Assembly: GCA_018265615.1 (NCBI GenBank)
Contig: JABLYX010000020.1
Coordinates: forward strand, 1 to 64,000
Length of the DNA stretch: 64,000 bases
Source: Lentisphaeria bacterium
Lineage (GTDB): Bacteria; Verrucomicrobiota; Lentisphaeria; Victivallales; Victivallaceae
Reading direction: 5' to 3'
The position numbers and the translations under genes are program-made. Positions within the stretch are counted from its first letter, which is position 1. Each line of letters opens with the position of its first letter. The notes beneath the pieces were generated by a model. That model ran no database searches and had not been told where the DNA came from. It saw only the letters and a program-made list of their open reading frames with translations. Shown here one piece after another: positions 15,482 through 23,701 of this stretch.

Positions 15482-18112
15482 TCAGGCCGGATCGAGGATT
15501 TTCAGCAGCGATTCCCGGCTGATCGGCTTCTGGATCACCCCCTGGAACACCCGCATTTTTTCTTCCGGCATCTGGGTGTCGGCGGTCACCACGACAACCG
15601 GGAGATCGGCCGTGGCCGGGTTTTCATGGATTTTCCGGGCCAGCTCCGCGCCGCCCATGCCCGGCATCCAGAGGTCGGTCAGGATCCGCGTGAAATTCGG
15701 ATCTTTCCGCAGGATGTCCAGCGCTTCCTCCCCGGAAAGGGCGCATTCGCTTTCGACGCCGAGCTTCCGGAGCATGGCCTGGAGAACCTTCAGGTTCATC
15801 GGCACGTCGTCCACCAGCAGGATGCGGTTTCTCCGGAGTTCAGGATGGGGAGGGGCGGCGGTTGTTTCCGCCTCGTCCGTTTCCGGCTCCGCCGGTTCGA
15901 CATGCTTGAGCACAAGGGTGAAGCAGCTTCCCCGGCCGGCTTCGCTTTCCAGCAGGATCCGCCCCCCCATGCGTTCGGCCAGCCGCAGAGAGATCGTCAG
16001 CCCGAGGCCGGTACCGCTGTAGGCATGGGTATCCCGCACCGCGTCTCCCTGGACAAAGGGTTCGAAGATTCGCTTCTGCGCCTCCGGAGTGATGCCGATG
16101 CCGGTATCTTCGACCCGGATGGTGAGGGTTCCGCCGCCGGAATCGCCGTTTTGCCGGAAATCGGCGGTCAGCGTGACGCCGCCCTGTTCGGTGAATTTCA
16201 CGGCGTTGCCGATCAGGTTCAGCAGGATCTGCCGCAAACGGAGATTGTCGAGTTTCAGCAGGGGGATCCCAGAAGAGTACGAAGTATGGAAAAACAGTTT
16301 CTTCTGCTGTACCTTGTACAGGAAGACCGTCCGGATCTCGTCAAGCAGCCGGACCGTGTCGGTCGGCCGGGGAGTGATCACGGTCTGCTCCGCTTCCAGC
16401 TTCGAGAGGTCGAGCACGTCGTTGATCAGGCTCAGGAGCGAATTTCCGGCCAGATTGATCGCATTCAGGTATTCGTCCTGCTCCTTCTGCGGCAGGTTCC
16501 CGGTTTTCAGCAGCTCCGAGAAGCCGATCACGGCGTTCAGGGGGGTGCGGATCTCGTGGCTCATGGTGGCGAGGAAGTAGCTTTTAGCCTTATTCGCCTC
16601 CTGCGCCTGCTGCAGCGCCTCGAGCAGATCCTGACGGCTGCCGGCGAGCTTGGCCTGGGTTTCCATCAGGGCCGTGATGTCCTGTGAAATCCATATCGCG
16701 ACTTTCCGGCGGAACAGGGAGTCCGGCAGGGCGGAAACGATCGCCGAGCGGTAGGACCCGCTGTACCTGAAATCGACAAGGGCCCTTTCCCCGGTCGCGA
16801 GCACTTCACGGATTTTCATTTTTATCAGCGGCACTGCCGTCTTGTCGCTGAGATCGTCGAGCGTGCGCAATTTCACTTCCTCATTGACCCACTCATTCTC
16901 GCGCTCGCCTATGCGGCAGAGAAGGACTTCTCCCTTTTCGTCGGCGACCAGAAAGCGCAGAGGGAGCCGCTTCAGGATCTGCTCGCTCCGGTAAGCCGAG
17001 CGCCGCCCCAGCAGGAAGAGCACCAGAAGCAGGGAGGAAAACAGCAGTACCGCGATAATCAGCGCCATAGCGAAAATGATCTCATTCTGGTATTTGGTCC
17101 AGAAGCTCTCTTTTTTGCCGAGGAAGACCGTGTTCCTCGGGAACAGGCCTTCGCTGATGCCCAGGGTTTTCAGCATTTCGTGATTGACGACCGATCTGGT
17201 TTCAAGCTCGGTGAGCGGGATCTCCGCCGCCGGGCGTCCGTCGAGCGCCTGAATCAGCCGCCGGGCGGTATCCATGCCGACGTCCTGCCAGGAGCCGCTG
17301 ACCACACCGCCGATCACACCGTATTGCGGAGCCTCCAGATCCAGCAGCTTGAAGATCGGGATTGTACTTTTGATGCTGATCTGATTGAGCAGTTCATCCC
17401 TCAGGTCGATCTTCTGCGTCTCTTTGTCGAACCAGCCGAAATAGATCAGAATACCGCTGTCCTCCAGCTCCCTGATGGCCCGGAGCGCTTCGCGGGAGGA
17501 AATCTCCTCTCCCCGCAGGGTCGTGAGGGTCAGTGACGGGTGGTTCTTCATGAAAACCCGCATCCGTTTTTCCAGGTGGATTCCCGACCAGGTTCCGTTG
17601 GTGACCAGGATCACATTCCCGCGCTCCGGAAAGATCCGCCTGGCCAACTCTACGGTCGCTCCCGGAGCGAGGTAGACGATGTTTCCGGTCGTGTTGGGGT
17701 GCTGCTGCGGAATTCCGTCGAAAGTCATCGACTGGGCGAAGATGAGCGGAGTTTCCGGAGGCAGTTCCGCCGCAAAGTCGCTGACCAGGCGGTATGCCTG
17801 GTCGCCCTGGGCCACGATTGCATCAAACCGGCCGGCTTTGATGTCCGGCAGCACGGTCAGCAGGGTATTGCGCCAATCCGGCGTGCGGGTTCCGTCCTGG
17901 CGGTGCAGCTCCAGCACTGTGAAATCGCATTTGTACGGCGACTCGTTCATCTGCCGCCGGAACGGAATTGCAAACGGCATCTGCAGGGGTTCGCTGAAGG
18001 AATAAATCAGCAGCACTTTCTTTGCCGGTTTGCCGGATGCGGAGGCTTCCGGCGCGGCGGCGGCGGCAACGGCAAGCAGCAGGATGAGCGCCGGGATAAT
18101 GATACGGTTCAT
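15482..18112 (-). CDS. hybrid histidine kinase with periplasmic binding-protein sensor domain
   Basis: 876 residues: signal/anchor helix (about 5-25), an ABC_sub_bind-type periplasmic domain (about 30-350, KKVLLIYSFSEPLQMPF ... 'GGVVSGSWQDVGMDTARRL'), one transmembrane helix (about 370-400), a PAS-like region, HisKA with SHEIRTPLNAV (His near 519), an HATPase domain (NLIGNAVKFTEQGG, DTGIG, GTGLGLTI) and a C-terminal receiver (RILLVDDVPMN, acceptor Asp in LTDLWMPGM near 813, Lys in QKPI). The start ATG overlaps the stop of the upstream binding-protein gene as ATGA, so the longer start is rejected. No separate output regulator is encoded nearby, so the phosphoryl acceptor must be elsewhere. Ligand unknown. 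Confidence 0.9.
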   Translation of the reverse strand: MNRIIIPALILLLAVAAAAAPEASASGKPAKKVLLIYSFSEPLQMPFAIPFRRQMNESPYKCDFTVLELHRQDGTRTPDWRNTLLTVLPDIKAGRFDAIVAQGDQAYRLVSDFAAELPPETPLIFAQSMTFDGIPQQHPNTTGNIVYLAPGATVELARRIFPERGNVILVTNGTWSGIHLEKRMRVFMKNHPSLTLTTLRGEEISSREALRAIRELEDSGILIYFGWFDKETQKIDLRDELLNQISIKSTIPIFKLLDLEAPQYGVIGGVVSGSWQDVGMDTARRLIQALDGRPAAEIPLTELETRSVVNHEMLKTLGISEGLFPRNTVFLGKKESFWTKYQNEIIFAMALIIAVLLFSSLLLVLFLLGRRSAYRSEQILKRLPLRFLVADEKGEVLLCRIGERENEWVNEEVKLRTLDDLSDKTAVPLIKMKIREVLATGERALVDFRYSGSYRSAIVSALPDSLFRRKVAIWISQDITALMETQAKLAGSRQDLLEALQQAQEANKAKSYFLATMSHEIRTPLNAVIGFSELLKTGNLPQKEQDEYLNAINLAGNSLLSLINDVLDLSKLEAEQTVITPRPTDTVRLLDEIRTVFLYKVQQKKLFFHTSYSSGIPLLKLDNLRLRQILLNLIGNAVKFTEQGGVTLTADFRQNGDSGGGTLTIRVEDTGIGITPEAQKRIFEPFVQGDAVRDTHAYSGTGLGLTISLRLAERMGGRILLESEAGRGSCFTLVLKHVEPAEPETDEAETTAAPPHPELRRNRILLVDDVPMNLKVLQAMLRKLGVESECALSGEEALDILRKDPNFTRILTDLWMPGMGGAELARKIHENPATADLPVVVVTADTQMPEEKMRVFQGVIQKPISRESLLKILDPA

Positions 18113-18921
18113 TCCGCCTCCGCCGTCACTGCCGGGCCGGAGATGTCGTGCCCGAACCATTTTTCACCGATCCGCGCCAGCGTGCCGTCCGCGGCCATCG
18201 CGTCGAGCGTTTTCTGCACCTGATCGCGCAGTTTCCGGTTTCCGCGTCGGAAAGCGATGCCGCACGGTGTTTTCAGCACCGGTTCTCCGATGATCCGCAG
18301 ATCGGTTCCGCAGTGCTTTCTCCACCAGGCTGCTGCTGCTGCGTCGGTGACGACCGCATCATATTCGGCCTTGTCTGCGAAGTTCCGCATCAGCAGGGAG
18401 AAGCTCTCCACCGGAATGAATTTCCTGTATTCCAGGATCGTGTGCTTTGCCGGCCCGTCGGTCCAGACATCGTAATTGATGCTGCCGGCCTGTACCGCGA
18501 CCGTTTTTCCCGCCAGGTCGCTGACATTGCGGACCGGCGAATCCCCGCGCACCACGACCACCTGCTCTCCGTTCATGTAGGGGCGGCTCCACTCGAACAG
18601 ATCCTCCCGGTTGTTCATGTGAAAGGAGCTCCAGATGCAGTCGATTTTGTCGGAGTTGAGCAGAACCTCCTTCATGCGCCAGTCCATGGGGACCGGGACG
18701 TAGTTCCATGAATTGCGCCGGGCCACCTCCTGTGCGAGGTCGAGGTCATAGCCGGCATATGCTTTGCCGGAGGGGGCAAGGAAAGTGAACGGAGCGAAAT
18801 CCTCGTCAAAACCCACTGCAAAGATTTCTCCGGCCGCTTTTTCTCCATTCTTTTTGCCGGAGTCCGAGCAGCCGCAGAAGAGCGGCAGACATGCCGTCAA
18901 TGTCAAAATCAGGCGCCTCAC
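18109..18921 (-). CDS. family-3 solute-binding lipoprotein
   Basis: 270 residues. The N-terminus MRRLILTLTACLPLFCGCSD is a lipoprotein signal with lipobox FCGC, so the protein is membrane-anchored at the periplasmic side. The mature part is a family-3 extracellular solute-binding domain ('IFAVGFDEDFAPFTF', 'GYDLDLAQEVARRNSW', 'IDCIWSSFHMNNRE', 'VQAGSINYD', 'LRDQVQKTLDAMAADGTLARIGEKWFG'), which normally binds polar amino acids. Start is GTG, overlapping the previous stop as GTGA. No permease or ATPase gene is present, so a role in signalling to the coupled hybrid kinase is inferred rather than transport. Confidence 0.88.
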   Translation of the reverse strand: MRRLILTLTACLPLFCGCSDSGKKNGEKAAGEIFAVGFDEDFAPFTFLAPSGKAYAGYDLDLAQEVARRNSWNYVPVPMDWRMKEVLLNSDKIDCIWSSFHMNNREDLFEWSRPYMNGEQVVVVRGDSPVRNVSDLAGKTVAVQAGSINYDVWTDGPAKHTILEYRKFIPVESFSLLMRNFADKAEYDAVVTDAAAAAWWRKHCGTDLRIIGEPVLKTPCGIAFRRGNRKLRDQVQKTLDAMAADGTLARIGEKWFGHDISGPAVTAEAE

Positions 18922-19754
18922 TGATGCTCCCCGGGTTCATTTCCGGACCGGGGGCTGACGTCCCGCCGGAACCATTTTATGGAGATCCGGGCCAGCGTGC
19001 CATCCTGCCGCATTTCATCAAGGGTATTCTGCACCTGGTCGCGAAGTGCCTTGTTGCCGGGCAGGAAAGCCACTCCGTCATGCGTTTTCCAGATGGTGAT
19101 ATCGGTCACCGTGAGCTTGGCCCGGCTGTCCTCGATCCAGCGCCGGGCGGCATAGACGTCGGCGATGACCGCATCGTAGCTGTCGCCGGTGGCCAGTTCT
19201 TCCATCAGGAGCTGGAATTCGGTGATCGGCACGATTTTGTTGAACCGTTTTCCGAGCTCCTCCAACGCCCCCTGCGTCAGCGCCTGATAGGTTGCCGAAG
19301 CGGCCTGCACCGCGACGTTTTTTCCGGTCAGGCCGGTGAGCGTCCGGACGGGCGAGCCGTCCCGGACAATCACGACCTGCCGGCTTTCGGAGTAGGGGTC
19401 GCTCCATTCATAGTCCCCCTCGCGGCCGTTGATCATAAAGCCGTTCCAGATGCAGTCGATTTCCCCGGATTTCAACAGATTGTCCTTGAGGTTCCAGTCG
19501 ATGGGGCGCAGGACCGGCTTCCAGGAATTCCGCCGGGCCACCTCTCTGGCCAGTTCGATGTCGAAGCCGGTGTACTCTTTCGTATTCTGATCGATGAAGC
19601 CGTGAGGCTCGAAGCCGCATTCGAAGCCGACCGTGAACACATCCCCGGCGGACTTCCCGCGCCCGGAGGAATCCGGGCACCCGGCGGCGCCAAGCAGGGC
19701 AATCGCGGCCAGCATCGCCGGCAGGCTCCGGCGGCATATATTGTAAAGATTCAT
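18918..19754 (-). CDS. family-3 solute-binding lipoprotein, paralogue
   Basis: 278 residues, first gene of the operon and a clear paralogue of its neighbour: the same block order (VGFECGFEPHGFID, 'GFDIELAREVARRNSW', 'IDCIWNGFMINGREG', 'VAVQAASATYQA', 'LRDQVQNTLDEMRQDGTLARISIKWF'). The lipobox is GAAGC after a hydrophobic signal. The pair arose by tandem duplication and has since diverged. The ATG at 19754 has only a weak ribosome site. Likely an amino-acid-like ligand; the exact ligand is not readable. Confidence 0.88.
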   Translation of the reverse strand: MNLYNICRRSLPAMLAAIALLGAAGCPDSSGRGKSAGDVFTVGFECGFEPHGFIDQNTKEYTGFDIELAREVARRNSWKPVLRPIDWNLKDNLLKSGEIDCIWNGFMINGREGDYEWSDPYSESRQVVIVRDGSPVRTLTGLTGKNVAVQAASATYQALTQGALEELGKRFNKIVPITEFQLLMEELATGDSYDAVIADVYAARRWIEDSRAKLTVTDITIWKTHDGVAFLPGNKALRDQVQNTLDEMRQDGTLARISIKWFRRDVSPRSGNEPGEHQ

Positions 19755-19838
19755 GATCCGGTTGACTCTTACTTGAACACTTCAACGCCGGCGACGTCGT
19801 TTCTGCGCATCACACGCGAGAACACCGGCTCGATTTTC

Positions 19839-19866
19839 AATATACATTGCGTTGTGGTATTTGCAA
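19839..19866 (-). promoter_or_regulatory. predicted promoter of the binding-protein/kinase operon
   Basis: On the minus strand TTGCAA (19861-19866) and TATATT (19839-19844) are 16 nt apart; predicted start near 19832 gives a leader of about 78 nt. The rest of 19755-20112 has no gene that I can support. Confidence 0.55.
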
Positions 19867-20034
19867 GTGTTTCGCGGGGCTTTCAGCCGATTATGAATAA
19901 GCCGCTGCAGGAAGGAAAGACCCCTCGCGGACGGCGGGCGCGCCGGGAAAGCGATTGTCACGATTGTTCCGCGCGGAGAGGATTGCTTTTTTACATGAAA
20001 ACCGGGAAAAGCAGAGATTTTCGCATTTTGGGGT

Positions 20035-20060
20035 GGCACAGGGGTATGGGATGCTGTGCC
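20035..20060. promoter_or_regulatory. inverted repeat upstream of the GntR remnant
   Basis: GGCACAG (20035-20041) and CTGTGCC (20054-20060) are perfect reverse complements 12 nt apart, followed by a TAATAT -10-like element at about 20082. Candidate operator of the now broken regulator gene. Confidence 0.35.
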
Positions 20061-20112
20061 GTCTCTCCTGTAATATACACAAAGATCGGCACGGTGTGCG
20101 ACACCGGAGGCA

Positions 20113-20396
20113 ATGATGAAAACCGGACCGCAAATCGAACGGCTTTGTCAGGAGCCTGGCCGGCTGCCGGATCATTTTCCGGCGGGGAGCCGGTTTTATT
20201 CCGTCCGGCAGATCATGGGTGAATACGGCTGCCGTCGCGGCGTCATCGATTCCGTTCTCGACCGGAGGAGGCGAACCGGCTGAACCGGCGGGTGCCGCAG
20301 GAGGGGCTTTTCTGCAGCGTCAACCGCAAACCATGCGCGCGGCGCGTGCTTTTCGCGCTCCCGGACTTAAAATGGGAGTGCTTTGATGACATGACC
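20113..20396 (+). pseudogene. GntR-type regulator remnant, frameshifted and truncated
   Basis: GGAGG precedes an ATG at 20113. The first 50 codons read as a GntR winged helix (LPDHFPAGSRFYSVRQIMGE followed by YGCRRGVIDSVLDR). The frame then fails: the expected LEEANRLNRRVPQEGLF continuation is found in the next frame, where it runs into FCSVNRKPCARRVLFALPDL, the start of a ligand-binding domain. Similarity ends near 20396 where an oppositely oriented IS4 remnant begins. So there is at least one frameshift plus loss of the whole effector domain. The in-frame product would be only 56 residues. Confidence 0.7.
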
Positions 20397-20401
20397 GGAT
20401 A

Positions 20402-20672
20402 TCACGGAACACAGGAACGATTCGATTTGCCCGGAACGTTTTCCTGTCCGAGGCGGCTGAGTTTGCCGTCGCAAGTCCTCAATCCGCCGCAAATCTCCCG
20501 CAAACTCCCCGCTTGCGCCAACTGACAAAAGAGCATCGACACCGAATGACCCCCAGCTGTCGAACGATTGTTTATGTTTGTCGCCTCCGTGTTCCATGAT
20601 AATTTCTTCGAATTTTCGTTGCGGAATTAAATTCAGCACTTGACGAAACAGACTAATGGATGTATTTTTCAC
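20402..20672 (-). pseudogene. IS4-family transposase N-terminal remnant (DUF4372 part)
   Basis: On the minus strand a GTG at 20672 starts a reading with FRQVLNLIPQRKFEEIIMEH and KHKQSFDSWGSF, the typical N-terminus of IS4 transposases carrying DUF4372. Near 20555 the frame shifts, and the next frame continues with MLFCQLAQAGSLREICGGL and GKLSRLGQENVPGKSN, again family-typical, before a stop at 20402. The catalytic DDE region is missing. The fragment abuts the GntR remnant tail to tail. Inactive. Confidence 0.75.
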
Positions 20673-20958
20673 TTGTGGAGCTTCCTTTTCGGGTTTGTAC
20701 TGTAACATACTTGTTATGGACTGAAATGGCTCCACTTTTTTAGTCTTTCAAAAAATTGTCAGGACAGATGTGAAGTCAATCCGGAAATAACCGGGAATTC
20801 CGTGAAGCATATTTTTTAAATTGTACGATCGTTGACGGGGATGCTTCCCTGTATCGCCGCACATCTGTACACCGTCGACGGAATAATCGCCGAACAGGTT
20901 ATACTCGTCTCTGATACATCTGGTGATATGTTTTTAAACTCACCGACAAGGAAGTTCC

Positions 20959-21480
20959 ATGCTGAGTGAACAGGATATCAAAAACGTCTACCGCGATCTG
21001 GCCCCGAAGTTAACCAATTATCTGGTGGCGAACGGGCTCGAATATGGAGCGGCATGTGATATCGTTCAGGAAACTTTTATTCTTTTCTGGAAAAAAAGCA
21101 AGGATTTTTCTGTGCAGGATTCTATTTCCGGATTTGTTTTTGCCGTTGCCAAAAATTTGCGGATCGATGCTTACCGCCGCAATAAATATATGGTTTATCA
21201 GAGAGAAATCACGGATGAAAATGCCGGCATTACCGATTCCCCGACACCGAAAAACGCCGCCGACCTTACCTATCTGCGGAAACGTCTTCAGGATGCAATC
21301 GCTCAACTGCCGGAAAGTATGCGCACGGCTTATACTCTGTTTCAGGTGGCGAAGCGTTCCATCCGGGAAATTGCCGAACAAACCGGGGCCTCCGAATCTC
21401 TTGTCAAAGTACGAATCCACCGTGCCAGACGAAAGCTTCGGGAATTGCTCGAAGATTTAAAAAAAAATGGAGAAATCTGA
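20959..21480 (+). CDS. RNA polymerase sigma-70 family factor (ECF type)
   Basis: 173 residues containing only sigma region 2 (YGAACDIVQETFILFWKKS ... 'AKNLRIDAYRR') and region 4 ('LPESMRTAYTLFQVAKRSIREIAEQTGASESLVKVRIHRARRKL'), the ECF layout. No anti-sigma gene is adjacent. AAGGAAG lies upstream of the ATG. It opens the accessory cluster 20959-29941, 100 nt ahead of the first precursor gene and in the same direction, so it probably drives that cluster. Its DNA is more AT-rich than the flanking chromosome. The 286 nt before it hold a TATACT element (20900-20905) but no convincing promoter. Confidence 0.9.
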   Translation: MLSEQDIKNVYRDLAPKLTNYLVANGLEYGAACDIVQETFILFWKKSKDFSVQDSISGFVFAVAKNLRIDAYRRNKYMVYQREITDENAGITDSPTPKNAADLTYLRKRLQDAIAQLPESMRTAYTLFQVAKRSIREIAEQTGASESLVKVRIHRARRKLRELLEDLKKNGEI

Positions 21481-21581
21481 TTTTTCATGTAACCATTTCT
21501 TTTTTGCCGCGTTATCAGGACAGAGATAAGTTGATGTCTTGCTCGTAAACCAGGAACATTTCGAAAACAGGAGGTGGAACC

Positions 21582-21911
21582 GTGAACACAGAAAACAAAA
21601 ATATCGTCAACCTGAATGATGACGACCTTGACTCCGTCACGGGGGGCGTTTTCAATCAGAACTTCATTAAGCAGCATGATCTGAAAGCTCTGGCCGATCG
21701 CAGCGGCGGACAGGCAGTGATAATTCGAGCAGCCACCTTCACGGGTTCCGCCGGCGGTTTTTCCTATCGCGGCAGCGAAGGGCCGTGTTCAGAAAAACGC
21801 TTTCGCTCGCTTTGCGACAATCCGGCATTGAAATCGCTGGAGCTCCAGGACAACAAAGGCCAGTGGGTTTCCTTTTCGAAGAGCCAGCTGCAGGATCTGC
21901 TGAAGGGCTGA
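21582..21911 (+). CDS. NHLM-type double-glycine precursor protein 1
   Basis: 109 residues. The leader is acidic and ends in a double-glycine site: NIVNLNDDDLDSVTGG then VFNQNFIKQHDLK, the pattern recognised by C39 peptidase transporters. Cleavage would leave an 87-residue mature part that is Ser/Gly-rich in the middle, has one Cys, and ends in QWVSFSKSQLQDLLKG. GTG start with a strong AGGAGGT site. A paralogue follows 35 nt later. The large mature part with conserved ends suggests a small folded secreted protein or bacteriocin rather than a short modified peptide; no tailoring enzyme is encoded nearby. No known bacteriocin sequence is recognised. Confidence 0.8.
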   Translation: MNTENKNIVNLNDDDLDSVTGGVFNQNFIKQHDLKALADRSGGQAVIIRAATFTGSAGGFSYRGSEGPCSEKRFRSLCDNPALKSLELQDNKGQWVSFSKSQLQDLLKG

Positions 21912-21946
21912 AGCTGAAGAACGAAACAATAATAAAGAGGCATAAC

Positions 21947-22261
21947 ATGAGTTTCGATAAAGAAAGCATCCAAGGGATCGGAGATGATGAACTCGACGCC
22001 ATTGTTGGCGGTTCGCTCAATCAGAGTGTCATTGCACAGCATGGTCTGAAAAGTAACGAACGAAATGGAAAACAGATTCTGTATGCCAAGGTTGAATGGG
22101 CGTTCAAAACCTCTGCGGTGTCTGCGCAAGGCATGCAGATCGAAAGCAGCTTGAACAAACTTTATCAGGATCCCGGGGTAAAGTCAGTTTCGTTTGAAAC
22201 CAATAACGGCGGTTGGGTTTCCTTTTCCCGCGAACAGCTCGGAGCCCTGCTGAAGGGCTGA
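21947..22261 (+). CDS. NHLM-type double-glycine precursor protein 2
   Basis: 104 residues, start ATG 21947 after AAAGAGG. The leader SIQGIGDDELDAIVGG precedes SLNQSVIAQHGLK, matching precursor 1 around the cleavage site (NQ-x-x-I-x-Q-H-x-L-K), and the C-terminus GWVSFSREQLGALLKG matches its end. The middle differs: a possible amphipathic region (LYAKVEWAFKTSAVSAQG) and no Cys. The pair therefore shares leader, start and end of the mature region with a variable centre, as expected for a two-component or diversifying secreted product. Followed by a hairpin, then the export genes. Confidence 0.8.
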   Translation: MSFDKESIQGIGDDELDAIVGGSLNQSVIAQHGLKSNERNGKQILYAKVEWAFKTSAVSAQGMQIESSLNKLYQDPGVKSVSFETNNGGWVSFSREQLGALLKG

Positions 22262-22287
22262 CGGGTACTGCGACCCGGCCGTTGTCG

Positions 22288-22320
22288 GCGCCCCGGAAAT
22301 TCTGTCCGGGGCGCTGTTTA
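22288..22320 (+). terminator. intra-operon hairpin between precursors and exporter genes
   Basis: GCGCCCCGGA (22288-22297) pairs perfectly with TCCGGGGCGC (22305-22314) around a 7-nt loop; TGTTTA follows. The weak T tract suggests a partial terminator or mRNA-stabilising hairpin that would keep precursor mRNA in excess over exporter mRNA. Confidence 0.65.
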
Positions 22321-22414
22321 TGGCAAATACGGAACAGGACAGTATTTGCGCGCACCAAGATAACCGGAACTCCTTAGGAGATTTCACGGCAGAGATTCCG
22401 GATGGAGAATTTTT

Positions 22415-23701
22415 ATGGCAGGAAAGATCGCTTTTTCTGAAAAAGCCATCGAACAGATGAACCGTGGAACGCAGAGCCACACATTGACCGGCGTCAAGGC
22501 CCGCTGGACTTGGTTTCTATTTGGTTCCGTTTCCTTATTTTTCGGTGCAATGATCTTCTGGGGATTTTACGGAAGTATGGTGGAGAGCGTTTCCGGAGTC
22601 GGAATTACTCTCTTACGTGGCGGGGTGCATCCGATTGTCGCCGGCGGAAGCGGAACTCTTTCCCATCTCAACATCCAGGCCGGCGCCGATGTGAGCGCGG
22701 AACAGATCGTCGGGCAGATTTACAATCCGGAAATGCTGTTCAATGTCAGGAAGCTGGAATCAGAATACAAATTGCTGTGTTCGGAGATCGAATTCCTGAA
22801 GCAGGGGACCGAGCGCCTGACCGCTCAGTTGCTGGGGATGGACCGCGAAAAGAAAAAGCACCTGGAACATTTGACTGTTCAGCAGGAGACCGGCCGGAAA
22901 CGGGCTGCGGATATCGCGGATATTTATTCCCGCCTGAGCAATCTGGGGATCGTATCCAAAATCGCCTATTATCAGACGCTGGATCAGATGGTGCAAACGG
23001 AAAACTCTTTGCTGTCAACGTTGTTCCTGTCCATGGAGGCCGACATTTCCCAGCAGGACCGGATCTGGCAGCAGGAGCAGAAGCTCCTGGAACTGAAACA
23101 GCGGCAGGAACAGAAAAAGCAGGATTTGGAACTCGGGCAGAAGCTCTACCGCGAAGCATTTTGGATCACGCCGAATTTCGACGGGCAGGTGCTTGAAGTC
23201 TTCAAGGAAGAGGGTGCATACGTACAGAACGGAGAGAAGGTCGCCCTGGTGGCCTCCAATCAGACCGAAGGGATGTATCTGGTCGCGTTCGTTCCGCCGG
23301 ATCAGGGGAAAAGAATTCGGAATGGGATGAGCGCGTTTTTCTCGCCCGCCGCCGCTCCGTCTGCCGAATACGGCTACCTGAAATGCGTAGTCCGGGAGGT
23401 CAGCACCATGCCGGTCAATGCGGAAACGGTTCAGGCGGAACTCATGAATACTTCTCTGACCCGGATGGTCGCCGGACAATATGCCGTGATAAGGGTTGTG
23501 CTTGAGATTCTCCCCGATTCCCAATCCCCGAGCGGCTATCGTTGGACCAGCCGGAAGGGATATTCCCGCAAGATTGTCAACGGAATGCTCGGTGACGTCA
23601 TCATCAATACCTCTTACCGTGCTCCGGCATCGTATGTGATTCCCGCCCTCCGGGAACTCCTGAGTCGGAAACAGCCCCGGAAGAAATACTCCGAAGAATG
23701 A
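22415..23701 (+). CDS. NHLM bacteriocin system secretion protein (HlyD-like)
   Basis: 428 residues. One transmembrane helix near residues 33-53 (WFLFGSVSLFFGAMIFWGF) is followed by a lipoyl-like beta domain (GGVHPIVAGGSGTLSHLNIQ), a long coiled-coil hairpin (about 105-250, with EQKLLELKQRQEQKKQDLEL) and a second beta domain (FDGQVLEVFKEEGAYVQNGE). The N-terminal pattern and order fit the periplasmic adaptor of NHLM (nitrile hydratase leader microcin) export systems. It links the inner-membrane transporters to the cell exterior. The ATG follows TGGAGA. Its stop overlaps the next start as ATGA. Confidence 0.88.
   Translation: MAGKIAFSEKAIEQMNRGTQSHTLTGVKARWTWFLFGSVSLFFGAMIFWGFYGSMVESVSGVGITLLRGGVHPIVAGGSGTLSHLNIQAGADVSAEQIVGQIYNPEMLFNVRKLESEYKLLCSEIEFLKQGTERLTAQLLGMDREKKKHLEHLTVQQETGRKRAADIADIYSRLSNLGIVSKIAYYQTLDQMVQTENSLLSTLFLSMEADISQQDRIWQQEQKLLELKQRQEQKKQDLELGQKLYREAFWITPNFDGQVLEVFKEEGAYVQNGEKVALVASNQTEGMYLVAFVPPDQGKRIRNGMSAFFSPAAAPSAEYGYLKCVVREVSTMPVNAETVQAELMNTSLTRMVAGQYAVIRVVLEILPDSQSPSGYRWTSRKGYSRKIVNGMLGDVIINTSYRAPASYVIPALRELLSRKQPRKKYSEE

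Noticed and set aside
19755..20112. Possible small genes in the gap before the GntR remnant
   Set aside because: Short frames lack ribosome sites and recognisable features; only a promoter and an inverted repeat are supported.
20880..20911. ECF-type autoregulatory promoter GGAAT ... CGTCT before the sigma-factor gene
   Set aside because: The spacing (about 20 nt) is longer than the usual 16-17 nt and no second copy was found before the precursor genes.
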